A stretch of 64,000 bases of DNA, from positions 2,274,649 through 2,338,648 of the forward strand of contig NZ_LR733264.1 of NCBI RefSeq assembly GCF_902506495.1, in the 5' to 3' direction. Of the stretch, positions 27,892 to 35,464 are shown piece after piece (position 1 is the first letter of the stretch; every line of letters starts with the position of its first letter). The translations under genes were made by a program, and so were the position numbers. Below the pieces are notes generated by a model. It searched no databases, was not told the DNA's origin, and saw nothing but the letters and a program-made list of their open reading frames with translations. This DNA comes from Pseudomonas sp. 8O. GTDB taxonomy: Bacteria; Pseudomonadota; Gammaproteobacteria; Pseudomonadales; Pseudomonadaceae.

Positions 27892-29211
27892 ATGAAAAAA
27901 TCCACACTGGCCTTGGCCGTCACGCTGGCCGCCATCGCCAACCAGGCCGCCGCCGCTGGTTTCATCGAAGACAGCAAGGCCAGCATCGGCCTGCGCAATT
28001 TCTATTACGACCTGAACAACAAGAACACCGCCAACAATAACGGCGAGGCGCAGGAGTGGGGTCAGGGTTTCATCTTCAATTACAGCTCCGGTTTCACCCA
28101 GGGCACCGTCGGTTTCGGCCTCGACGCCATCGGCCTGCTGGGCGTCAAGCTGGACTCCGGCGGCACCGCCGGCAAGGCCGGCCGTGATCGCACCCCCGGC
28201 CAGCTGTTCCCGCTCGATAGCGACGGCAGCGCCGTGGACGACTACAGCAAGGCCGGTGTGACCGCCAAGGTGCGCCTGTCCAAGACCGAGGCGCGCCTCG
28301 GCACCCTGCTGCCGAAGCTGCCGGTGGTGACCTTCAACGACGGCCGCCTGCTGCCGCAGACCTTCGAGGGCGGGCAGATCACCTCCAACGAGATCGACGG
28401 CCTGACCCTGACCGCCGGCCAGCTGGAAAGCACCAAGACCCGCAGTTCCACGGACGACATCGCCCTGCGTATCGCCGGCGCCACCGGTGACGCCGACACC
28501 AACAAGTTCTACTTCGCCGGCGGCGACTACAAGCTGACCAAGGATCTGACGCTGCAGTACTACTACGGCAACCTGGAAGACTTCTACAAACAGCACTTCC
28601 TCGGCCTGGTGCACAACTGGGCGATCGGCCCGGGTTCGCTGAAGACCGATCTGCGCTACTTCGACAGTGGCTCCGACGGCAAGAACGGCAGCGCCTCCGG
28701 CCGTGCCGATGGCTACCGCAGCGCCGGCTACTGGCGTGCCGGCGACAGCAGCACCGGCGAGGTCGACAACCAGACCTGGAGCGCGCTGTTCACCTACACC
28801 CTGGGCAGCCACTTCGCCAGCCTGGGCTACCAGCAGGTCGAAGGCGACAGCGCCTTCCCCTTCCTCAACCAGGGCGGCGGCTCCTCGTCCTACCTGATCA
28901 CCGACCGCCAGATCGGCAAGTTCCAGAACGCCGGCGAGTGCACCTGGCTGGCCGAGTACGGCTATGACTTCACCAAACTCGGCGTCCCAGGCCTGAAGGC
29001 CAGCGTCGCTTACCTCAAGGGTGACAACGTCGATTCCGCCAACGGCGACCTGAAAGAGTGGGAGCGCGATTTCCGCCTCGACTACACCCTGCAGGACGGC
29101 CCGCTGAAAGGCCTCGGTGTGTCCTGGCGCAATGCGACCCAGCGCGGCAACGTCACCACCGACGCCGACGAGAACCGTTTGATCCTGAGCTACACCCTGA
29201 CGCTGCTCTGA
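27892..29211 (+). CDS. OprD-family outer-membrane porin
   Basis: A 439-residue protein with a signal peptide cleaved near NQAAAAGF. The mature start FIEDSKASIGLRNFYYDLNN and internal GQGFIFNYSSGFTQGTVGFGLDAIGLLGVKLDSG are OprD hallmarks. The C-terminus LILSYTLTLL is a typical beta-strand ending. OprD porins take up specific small anions or amino acids. It is followed 77 bases later by a sulfonate-type importer, so it probably admits the same organosulfur substrate through the outer membrane. GGAG lies 9 bases before the ATG; a longer frame upstream is non-coding. Confidence 0.9.
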   Translation: MKKSTLALAVTLAAIANQAAAAGFIEDSKASIGLRNFYYDLNNKNTANNNGEAQEWGQGFIFNYSSGFTQGTVGFGLDAIGLLGVKLDSGGTAGKAGRDRTPGQLFPLDSDGSAVDDYSKAGVTAKVRLSKTEARLGTLLPKLPVVTFNDGRLLPQTFEGGQITSNEIDGLTLTAGQLESTKTRSSTDDIALRIAGATGDADTNKFYFAGGDYKLTKDLTLQYYYGNLEDFYKQHFLGLVHNWAIGPGSLKTDLRYFDSGSDGKNGSASGRADGYRSAGYWRAGDSSTGEVDNQTWSALFTYTLGSHFASLGYQQVEGDSAFPFLNQGGGSSSYLITDRQIGKFQNAGECTWLAEYGYDFTKLGVPGLKASVAYLKGDNVDSANGDLKEWERDFRLDYTLQDGPLKGLGVSWRNATQRGNVTTDADENRLILSYTLTLL

Positions 29212-29240
29212 TCCACTAACCCAGTTGTGACATCTCCTGA

Positions 29241-29260
29241 CCGGCCCGCCAACGGGCCGG
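29241..29260. promoter_or_regulatory. Intercistronic hairpin before the binding-protein gene
   Basis: CCGGCCCG (29241-29248) pairs with CGGGCCGG (29253-29260) around the loop CCAA. The same core, GCCCG-CCAA-CGGGC, lies upstream of ssuA at 46935-46948. It could stabilise the 5' side of the binding-protein message or attenuate the porin transcript. Confidence 0.55.
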
Positions 29261-29288
29261 AAGGCCATTCATCCATGAGGAGATGACC

Positions 29289-30281
29289 ATGAAGAAGAAT
29301 GCCTTGCGTGTTGGCCTGGCGGCCCTGTTCGCCGCCTGGTTGCCTACCGCCGTACATGCCGCACCACCGAAAGAAGTCCGCCTGGACTTCGCCTACTACG
29401 CCCCCACCAGCCTGGTGCTCAAGCAGCAGGGGCTGCTGGAAAAAAACCTCGCGCCGCAGGGCATCGCCGTCAAATGGGTGTTCAGCCAGGGCAGCAACCG
29501 CTCGCTGGAATATCTCAACGGCGGCAGTACCGATTTCGCCTCCACCGCCGGCCTGGCCGCCGTGCTTAGCCGCGCCAACGGCGCGCCGATCAACACCGTC
29601 TACGTTGCCAGCCGTCCGGAGTGGACAGCGCTGGTGGTGCCCAAGGACTCGCCCATCCAGTCGCTGGCCGATCTCAAGGGCAAAAAGGTCGCCGCCACCA
29701 AGGGCACCGACCCTTTCCTGTTCCTCCTGCAGAGCCTGCAGAAGGCCGGGCTGGACAAGAACGCCGTGGAAATCGTCCACCTGCAACATCCTGACGGTCG
29801 CGTCGCCCTGGAGCGCGGCGACGTGCAGGCCTGGGCTGGGCTCGACCCGCTGATGGCGGCCAGCGAACTGCAGGCCGGCTCGCGCCTGCTGTACCGCAAT
29901 CGTGATTTCAACAGCTACAGCGTGCTCAGCGTCACCGAGAAGTTCGCCAAGCAGCAGCCCGAGCTGATCCAGCAGGTGATCGCCGCCTACGAGCAGGCGC
30001 GTCAGTGGGCCATCGCCAACCCCGACGCCCTGGCCCAACTGCTCGCCGACGAGGCCAAGCTGCCGCTGGAAGTGGCCAAGCTGCAACTGTCGCGCACCGA
30101 CTTCAGCAACCCGCAGCCGGGCGCCGAACACATCAAGGCGCTGAAAGCCGCCGCGCCCATCCTGCTCGACGAGCAGCTGGTGCGTCCGGGCACCGATGTG
30201 GCCCGGGTGGTCGACCAACTGATCCAGCCGCAACTGGCCGCTCAGGTGATCGGTAGCAACGTGGCCAAGGCGGGGAACTGA
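29289..30281 (+). CDS. Sulfonate/sulfate-ester-type ABC periplasmic binding protein
   Basis: A 330-residue protein with a signal peptide ending near LPTAVHAAP. It belongs to the SsuA/TauA/AtsR-like group: RLDFAYYAPTSLVLKQQGLLEKNL, GSTDFASTAGLAAVLSRANGAPI and LKGKKVAATKGTDPFLFLLQSLQ. The ATG at 29289 is preferred over the one at 29283 because GAGGAG then lies at normal spacing. It heads a complete importer with the next two genes and follows a porin gene. Substrate class is inferred. Confidence 0.88.
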   Translation: MKKNALRVGLAALFAAWLPTAVHAAPPKEVRLDFAYYAPTSLVLKQQGLLEKNLAPQGIAVKWVFSQGSNRSLEYLNGGSTDFASTAGLAAVLSRANGAPINTVYVASRPEWTALVVPKDSPIQSLADLKGKKVAATKGTDPFLFLLQSLQKAGLDKNAVEIVHLQHPDGRVALERGDVQAWAGLDPLMAASELQAGSRLLYRNRDFNSYSVLSVTEKFAKQQPELIQQVIAAYEQARQWAIANPDALAQLLADEAKLPLEVAKLQLSRTDFSNPQPGAEHIKALKAAAPILLDEQLVRPGTDVARVVDQLIQPQLAAQVIGSNVAKAGN

Positions 30282-30284
30282 CCG

Positions 30285-31115
30285 ATGGGAGCGCTCAACC
30301 TCGTCATCGGTCGCTGGGCCGAACGGCTTCCAGGCTGGCGGCCGGCACTGACCGACCTGCGTGGTTGGGTGGTGCCCCTGCTGATTCTGGCCCTGCTGGA
30401 AACCCTGGTGCGCAGCGGCGTATTGCCCGCGCACCAGATGCCCGCGCCGAGCCAGGTGGCGCAAACCCTGTATCTGCTGGCGCAGAGCGGCGAGCTGTGG
30501 CGGCACCTGAACGCCAGCTTGCTGCGCGTCGGCGCCGGTTTTGCCATTGGCGCCGTGCTGGCCATCGTCATCGGCACCTGTGTGGGCCTCAGCCGCCGCG
30601 CTGAAGCCTATCTGGAACCGACCTTCCAGGCATTGCGGGCGATTCCCAGCCTGGCTTGGGTACCGTTGCTGCTGCTCTGGTTGGGCATCGACGAAACGCC
30701 GAAGATCGTGCTGATCGCCCTCGGCGCCTTCTTCCCGGTGTACCTGGCGCTGCTCGCCGGCATCCGCAACATCGACCGCAAGCTGGTGGAGGTGGGCCGG
30801 CTCTATGGCCTGTCGCCCATGGCGCTGGTGCGCCGCATTCTTTTGCCGGCTGCGCTACCGAGCCTGTTCACCGGTCTGCGCGGCGCGCTCAGCCTGAGCT
30901 GGATGTTCCTCGTCGCCGCCGAACTGATCGCCGCCACCCGTGGCCTCGGCTACCTGCTCAGCGATGGTCGGGAAACCTCGCGGCCGGATCTGGTGATCGC
31001 CGCCATTCTGCTGCTGGCGCTGCTCGGCAAACTCAGCGATAGCCTGCTCAAGGCCTGGGAAACCCGCGCCCTGCGCTGGCGCGACAGCTTCCAGGGCGGG
31101 GAGAGCGAAGCATGA
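30285..31115 (+). CDS. Sulfonate-type ABC transporter permease
   Basis: A 276-residue permease of the SsuC/TauC family with about six helices. The lead MPAPSQVAQTLYLLAQSGELW and RAIPSLAWVPLLLLWLGIDETPKI are family motifs. EVGRLYGLSPMALVRRILLP is the EAA loop. It starts 3 bases after the binding-protein stop codon and overlaps the ATPase gene by 4 bases (ATGA), so the three are translationally coupled. Confidence 0.92.
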   Translation: MGALNLVIGRWAERLPGWRPALTDLRGWVVPLLILALLETLVRSGVLPAHQMPAPSQVAQTLYLLAQSGELWRHLNASLLRVGAGFAIGAVLAIVIGTCVGLSRRAEAYLEPTFQALRAIPSLAWVPLLLLWLGIDETPKIVLIALGAFFPVYLALLAGIRNIDRKLVEVGRLYGLSPMALVRRILLPAALPSLFTGLRGALSLSWMFLVAAELIAATRGLGYLLSDGRETSRPDLVIAAILLLALLGKLSDSLLKAWETRALRWRDSFQGGESEA

Positions 31116-31843
31116 GTGCATTGCTGAAACTGCAGAATATCCACAAGGCCTTCGCCGACGTACGTGTGCTCGAAGACGTCAGCCTGAGCCTGGCCGCTGG
31201 CGAAGTGGTCAGCCTGCTCGGCCCCTCCGGCTGCGGCAAGAGCACCCTGCTGCGCATCGCCGCCGGGCTGGATCAGGACTACCTGGGCGGGCTGGAACTC
31301 AACCCGCTGCTCAACTTCGGGCGTGGCTGCGGCATCGGCGTGGTGTTCCAGGAGCCTCGGCTGATGCCCTGGCTGAGCGTCGCGCAGAACGTCGGCTTCG
31401 CCGATGGTTGGGTGGCTGACGACGCGTGGGTGCAGCAACTGCTGCGTGACGTCGGCCTGCAGGGACGTGGCGACGCGCTGCCAAAACACCTCTCCGGCGG
31501 CCAGGCCCAGCGCGTGGCTATCGCCCGCGCGCTGTATGGCAAACCGCAGGTACTGCTGCTGGATGAGCCCTTCAGCGCGGTGGACGCCTTCACCCGCATG
31601 AAGCTGCAGGATCTGCTGGTGGAGCTGGCTGCACGCTACGAGATCGCCGTGCTGCTCGTCACCCATGACCTCGACGAAGCCTTCTACCTCAGCGACCGCG
31701 TGCTGATCCTTGGCGGCACACCAAGCCGTCTGCAACGCGAACTGGCCGTGCCCCTGGTTCGCCCGCGAGATCGGCGCTCGGCCGAGTTGGCCTACCTGCG
31801 CGGCGAGGCCCTGACCGAGCTGTACCAGTCACACGTGCTGTAA
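31112..31843 (+). CDS. Sulfonate-type ABC transporter ATP-binding protein
   Basis: A 243-residue ATPase. Walker A is GPSGCGKST (near residue 37). The signature is LSGGQAQRVAIARAL, with Q in place of the more usual K or R, and Walker B is [12 protein letters not shown] followed by LLVTHDLDEAFYLSDRV. Its bases 31611-31696 are 92% identical to a decayed fragment at 34963-35048, beyond the low-G+C islet. It is followed by a clear terminator. Confidence 0.92.
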   Translation: MSALLKLQNIHKAFADVRVLEDVSLSLAAGEVVSLLGPSGCGKSTLLRIAAGLDQDYLGGLELNPLLNFGRGCGIGVVFQEPRLMPWLSVAQNVGFADGWVADDAWVQQLLRDVGLQGRGDALPKHLSGGQAQRVAIARALYGKPQVLLLDEPFSAVDAFTRMKLQDLLVELAARYEIAVLLVTHDLDEAFYLSDRVLILGGTPSRLQRELAVPLVRPRDRRSAELAYLRGEALTELYQSHVL

Positions 31844-31872
31844 ACGAACTCTTCAAGGTGGAGTAACTTTTC

Positions 31873-31894
31873 GGGCCGTAAGGCCCATTTTTTT
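31873..31894 (+). terminator. Rho-independent terminator of the porin-importer operon
   Basis: GGGCC (31873-31877) pairs with GGCCC (31882-31886) around GTAA, followed by seven T residues at 31888-31894. It starts 30 bases after the ATPase stop codon. Confidence 0.8.
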
Positions 31895-31920
31895 GCCTGC
31901 GTCGCACGCGGACTGCTTTT

Positions 31921-31943
31921 CGTAGCCCGGATGAAATCCGGGG
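31921..31943. repeat. Single REP-type half-site at the left edge of the islet
   Basis: CGTAGCCCGGATGAAATCCG, a GTAGCCCGGATG-family unit without its partner arm. A CGTAGCCCGGGT remnant marks the right edge of the islet at 35065-35076. Confidence 0.7.
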
Positions 31944-32002
31944 GCTCTTCCTATGGGGCTGTGGAGGGGAGTGCATGTATGAAACCGATAATTCCACTGC
32001 TA

Positions 32003-32026
32003 TGGACCTTCAATCTTGAAGGTCCA
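32003..32026. other. Perfect 11-base palindrome near the islet left edge
   Basis: TGGACCTTCAA and TTGAAGGTCCA flank TC. It lies 44 bases beyond the stop codon of the TauE/SafE gene. No T-run follows on either strand, so it may be a regulator site, RNA hairpin or recombination site. Confidence 0.6.
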
Positions 32027-32069
32027 TCGACCTGGTTGGATAGCGATGCCTTTCAGGAGGTTTGAATGA

Positions 32070-32840
32070 TCAGAAAAATAGGGAAAGCCCCATTCTACCG
32101 ATTAGAAACAGCAGCAAAATCAGGAAAAAGATACGGATGAATCCGCTTCCATAACGCAGTGCCAGGAAAACGCCTGTCAGAGACCCAGCGATATTGCACA
32201 GGCCTACGATGCCGCCTGCCAGCCATAACACATTGCCTGATGGCGCGAAGAACAGCAGCGCCGCGCTGAACGTCCCCAGGTTGATGAGCTTGGCGGAAGC
32301 CGAAGCGTTCAGGAAATCAAAACCGAAGAACCTGACGAATACGAAAAGCAAGAGGCTGCCACTGCCGGGGCCGAATACACCATCATAGAAACCGAGTAGT
32401 GCACCGAAGAATATGCCGAGCAGAATTTCTCGCCTGCCATGTTGCAGGTTGCCTTGGTGTTGCCCAAAGTCCTTCCTGACAAAGGTATGGATGGCCATGG
32501 CGATCAGGAGCACAAAGACGGCATATTCCATGAGCGTCTTGGGAATGAGCGATACCGAAAGAGCACCCAGGAAAGAAAATACGAAGGCAGAAATCATCGT
32601 GGGTAGCATGAGCTTCCAGACGATATTTATTCTTCTCAGGTAGCCCGAGATAGACGAAATATTTCCCAGTAATACCGCCAGTTTGTTCGTGCCGAACACG
32701 GTGGCCAAACTATGTTGCGGTAATGCATGCAAAAGTGCAGGCACTTGCACAAGGCCGCCACCACCAACTGCCGCATCAATCAATCCACCGCAGAACGCAA
32801 AGAAACCGAGTGCAACGATGAGGTACTCAAAACTCATCAT
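32070..32840 (-). CDS. TauE/SafE-family permease (islet copy)
   Basis: A 256-residue protein with seven to eight hydrophobic segments. FFAFCGGLIDAAVGGGGLVQVPALL near the N-terminus and LLGFYDGVFGPGSGSLLLFVFVRFFGF in the second half are the two TauE/SafE repeats. It is clearly different from the copy at 6008, with lower G+C and codon use unlike the surrounding genes. It lies downstream of the helical protein gene on the same strand, separated by a strong hairpin, and is probably co-transcribed. Sulfite or an organosulfonate is a likely export substrate, but this is inferred from the family. Confidence 0.85.
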   Translation of the reverse strand: MMSFEYLIVALGFFAFCGGLIDAAVGGGGLVQVPALLHALPQHSLATVFGTNKLAVLLGNISSISGYLRRINIVWKLMLPTMISAFVFSFLGALSVSLIPKTLMEYAVFVLLIAMAIHTFVRKDFGQHQGNLQHGRREILLGIFFGALLGFYDGVFGPGSGSLLLFVFVRFFGFDFLNASASAKLINLGTFSAALLFFAPSGNVLWLAGGIVGLCNIAGSLTGVFLALRYGSGFIRIFFLILLLFLIGRMGLSLFF

Positions 32841-32905
32841 GCATTTCCCAGTTTGGGGGTATTAGGGGCGGTGACATACAGGGCTATCCATTTACAGGTA
32901 AGGGT

Positions 32906-32943
32906 GTGGGTATTTCGTTTATAGGGTTAAACGGAATACCCAC
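32906..32943 (-). promoter_or_regulatory. Long intercistronic hairpin
   Basis: GTGGGTATTTCGTTTA (32906-32921) pairs with TAAACGGAATACCCAC (32928-32943) at 15 of 16 positions across a 6-base loop. It sits in the 125-base gap between the helical protein gene and the TauE gene. No U-run follows on the minus strand, so it is more likely an RNA stability or operator element than a simple terminator. Confidence 0.6.
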
Positions 32944-32965
32944 GCGCGTATTTAAACGGACGTCG

Positions 32966-33943
32966 TCATGCAGTTAGCGCACGGTGAAGTCCATGGAAAG
33001 CATTGCCCACTCGTTGGTTGTAATCCAGCATTACTTCCTTGAGTTTGGTAATGTCGAATGCGATACCGGTGTTGCGGCTATAGGCCTGCGCTGCCGCTAA
33101 TGCATGCAGGCCGTGCCTGTTCTCGACCTCTCCAGAGTGCCCCATGACATAGCCTTTTGCATTGCGCAAGGCACGGTTATCGGTACTCAGGGAGGGGGTG
33201 TAGGACAGGAGTTTTTCTTCGATATATTGCGCAATGAAATTGTACTCCCGGCCATTCCATAGCTCCGAAGCGATGGATGTTATCATGGCGTTCAATATGG
33301 ACTGTTTGTGCTCGGTTGTGTCCATTGGGAACTTGTGTCCCGCTACACCCACGTTATAAAGAAATTCGGAGAATTCATTGCGCTCGCTTACGATGAAGTG
33401 GGCTTCTTTCCAACGAGAGGCGTTGAAGGCATTGGTCATGTAGTCATACATGCCATCGTGCCCTTCATGGCCAAGTCCGAAGTCATCTTTCGCGACTTCA
33501 TGCATGTGTGCCATCACATTGCTATAGCCAAGCTGCCGTTCGGTAGGGATCGAGATGGCATCTGCCGCCAGGCGCATGATGATCTTTGCGGATACCAAAC
33601 TGGTTGTCTTGTGGGTCTCATTCCAGCCGTTGAAAAATCTCAGAACGCCATCATCCGCTTCCTGCTTGGCCAGGAACGCATGGAAACATTGCTCTGCCCA
33701 GGATTGGGCTTCCTGGGTCGTGTCATGGCAGAGAACTTCGTGCATAACCAGCTGAATGCTGGGAACATGCTCGACATAAGCGGGAATGGGAGTCCTGCGA
33801 GAGTCGCTGGTAATCAGGCGGCCAGGTATCTTCAATGCGGCAATATTTTGGGGTAGAGCCTCGATGAATGCTTCGCCCAGTTGCTGCATGGACACGTGCT
33901 GTTGAAGTGCCAGAAAACGATTTTTCAGTAGAGTGGAGGTCAT
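32966..33943 (-). CDS. Helical protein, possible heme-oxygenase-like metal oxidase
   Basis: A 325-residue, mostly helical protein with no signal peptide. I do not recognise a named enzyme. Potential metal ligands are clustered: HMHEVAKDDFGLGHEGHDGMYDYM (here given as residues 146-169, with His147, Glu149, Asp153, Asp154, His159 and His162), and His269, Glu272, Glu274 and His277 late in the chain (GHSGEVENRHGLHALAAA). This two-cluster layout resembles heme-oxygenase-like diiron oxidases (UndA/SznF/BesC type), but the spacing is not an exact match. AAAGG precedes the ATG. It is divergent from a LysR gene and followed by a TauE/SafE gene, which suggests oxidation of a small substrate with export of a product. 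Confidence 0.5.
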   Translation of the reverse strand: MTSTLLKNRFLALQQHVSMQQLGEAFIEALPQNIAALKIPGRLITSDSRRTPIPAYVEHVPSIQLVMHEVLCHDTTQEAQSWAEQCFHAFLAKQEADDGVLRFFNGWNETHKTTSLVSAKIIMRLAADAISIPTERQLGYSNVMAHMHEVAKDDFGLGHEGHDGMYDYMTNAFNASRWKEAHFIVSERNEFSEFLYNVGVAGHKFPMDTTEHKQSILNAMITSIASELWNGREYNFIAQYIEEKLLSYTPSLSTDNRALRNAKGYVMGHSGEVENRHGLHALAAAQAYSRNTGIAFDITKLKEVMLDYNQRVGNAFHGLHRALTA

Positions 33944-34047
33944 CGTTTTACCTTTATCCTTAAAGGAATCGCTATTGAATGCGGTGCTTGCTCAATACGG
34001 CTGAGTTGGCTCGATAACGCTAAGTTGATTGAGTGTGCTGAACAAGT

Positions 34048-34060
34048 AACTTATAGTTAG
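34048..34060. promoter_or_regulatory. Possible LysR operator between divergent islet genes
   Basis: TAACT-TAT-AGTTA is a perfect short dyad in the 149-base gap between the helical protein gene and the LysR gene, 33 bases before the LysR ATG. LysR proteins usually bind interrupted dyads in such positions. Evidence is positional only. Confidence 0.35.
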
Positions 34061-34092
34061 TTGTCTATTCACTTTTAGTGAGCGGTGTTGCA

Positions 34093-34962
34093 ATGGAATT
34101 GTCACAGCTGAAAATGTTCAAGGTGGTTGCCGATCATGGCAGCATCGTACAGGCCGCTAAAGTGCTGCACTGTGTTCCATCCAATATAACGAATCGACTC
34201 AAGCTCCTTGAGCAGGAGTTGGGTGTGGCGCTGTTCATTCGCAAAGGCCGAGGTCTTGTCATCAGTCCCTCGGGCGAGTTGTTTCTCGGCTATGCCAATA
34301 AGATTCTGGCAGTATGTCAGGAAGCCAAAAGAGCACTCGCCCCGGATGCAGTGCCCTCTGGTGTGCTGAAGATCGGTGCTATCGAGTCCGCAGCCACAGG
34401 GCGATTACCGATTTTATTATCCAAGTACCATCATCTTTATCCCGATGTGCAGATGCAATTCAGCACCGGGACATGGTCTCAATTAATCAATGATGTGGTA
34501 GGGCATAACCTGGATGGTGCAATCATCGCAGTCAATACAACACATCCAGATATTGCTCAGGTGGAGGTCTATAAGGAGCCGCTGGTCATGATTGCATCTC
34601 CCTCTGTCGGGGTAATACGTACGCCACAGGATTTGGAGCAGATGAACATATTCATGTGGCCTGAGGGGTGCCCGTATCGACGTGCACTTGAAGGATGGCT
34701 GAATGAGCACCACGTATCGACTGCGATCACCAGCATCGCCAGTTATGGAACCATCCTCGGTTGCGTCAGTGCCGGGGCAGGCGTTTCCCTGGTACCTGTA
34801 GGGGTTTTCGAACAGTTCAAGAAAATTGGGAATATCAGTGGCTATACCTTTAGCCAGTTATCGCCTGTGCAGAATTATTTCGTATGGAACAAGCATGTAG
34901 GTTTTCACCGAGCCAAGGATGCATTTGCTGAGCTGCTGCAGAATGAGTTTAAAAAGCTATAA
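34093..34962 (+). CDS. LysR-family transcriptional regulator
   Basis: A 289-residue regulator. The N-terminal helix-turn-helix includes MFKVVADHGSIVQAAKVLHCVPSNITNRLKLLE as the family core (residues about 8-40), with LGVALFIRKGRGLVISPSGE after it. The C-terminal effector domain contains LKIGAIESAATGRLPILL and GCVSAGAGVSLVPVGVFE. A GTG at 34078 is an alternative start. Base composition matches the islet, not the flanks. It is divergent from the helical protein gene and probably controls it and the TauE gene. Its stop codon abuts the ABC ATPase remnant directly. Confidence 0.88.
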   Translation: MELSQLKMFKVVADHGSIVQAAKVLHCVPSNITNRLKLLEQELGVALFIRKGRGLVISPSGELFLGYANKILAVCQEAKRALAPDAVPSGVLKIGAIESAATGRLPILLSKYHHLYPDVQMQFSTGTWSQLINDVVGHNLDGAIIAVNTTHPDIAQVEVYKEPLVMIASPSVGVIRTPQDLEQMNIFMWPEGCPYRRALEGWLNEHHVSTAITSIASYGTILGCVSAGAGVSLVPVGVFEQFKKIGNISGYTFSQLSPVQNYFVWNKHVGFHRAKDAFAELLQNEFKKL

Positions 34963-35069
34963 ATCTGGTGGTGGAACTGGCCGCCCGCTACGAGATCGCC
35001 GTGTTGCTGGTCACCCATGACCTCGACGAAGCCTCCTACCTCAGCGACGCACGTGCTGGCCCTTCGTAG
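34963..35069 (+). pseudogene. Decayed fragment of a sulfonate-type ABC ATPase gene
   Basis: Starting at the base after the LysR stop codon, 34963-35048 matches 31611-31696 of the intact ATPase gene at 79 of 86 positions. The translation LVVELAARYEIAVLLVTHD continues the ATPase frame to a TAG at 35067-35069. Walker A, the signature motif and Walker B are all missing. The end coincides with a CGTAGCCCGGG repeat unit. It is a remnant of a duplicated or displaced ATPase gene. Confidence 0.85.
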
Positions 35070-35464
35070 CCCGGGTCCAGACCTCTCCATAACCACCCAC
35101 AAATTCTGTTAACAGCGCTGTGGATAACCTTTGCAAAAGCCCTCCGCGCCTAGCATCCAAGCGGGTCTCGGCAGGCCGTTCAGTTTTTGTCCAATGATGC
35201 TTCGCTGGCGTTATTGCCAGGCGGAATATCGCTTTTAATCAATCACTTGGCTCGGTTTTACAACAGCCGGGCAGGGTGGTGGCTTGTTGGCGGGTGTCGT
35301 GCACAGAATCTGGGGAAAGCATTGTGGATAAGATGCGGGAAAACTCTTCCAGGCCAGGTGGGGCAAGGGCTGCGTGAGGCTGGTGATTTTTCGTGCGGAG
35401 TCGCGCGGCTGTCATGTTTCGTGGCTATAGTGGCCGGTCGACTTGCAGCCGCTGGAACCCTCTA
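35070..35464. other. Non-coding stretch upstream of chrA
   Basis: Nearly 400 bases without a supported gene. A 92-codon open frame (35187-35465) lacks family resemblance and has poor codon character. Two copies of the string TGTGGATAA occur (35112 and 35323). The chrA promoter must lie near the right end. Confidence 0.5.

Noticed and set aside
27781..29268. 495-codon minus-strand frame opposite the OprD-type porin
   Set aside because: The plus strand has a signal peptide and porin hallmarks; the minus frame is a Gly/Val/Ala/Gln-rich shadow.
31611..35048. The two ATPase segments as a simple target-site duplication of a transposon
   Set aside because: The copies differ at 7 of 86 positions, one is only a fragment in the middle of the gene, and no transposase lies between them.
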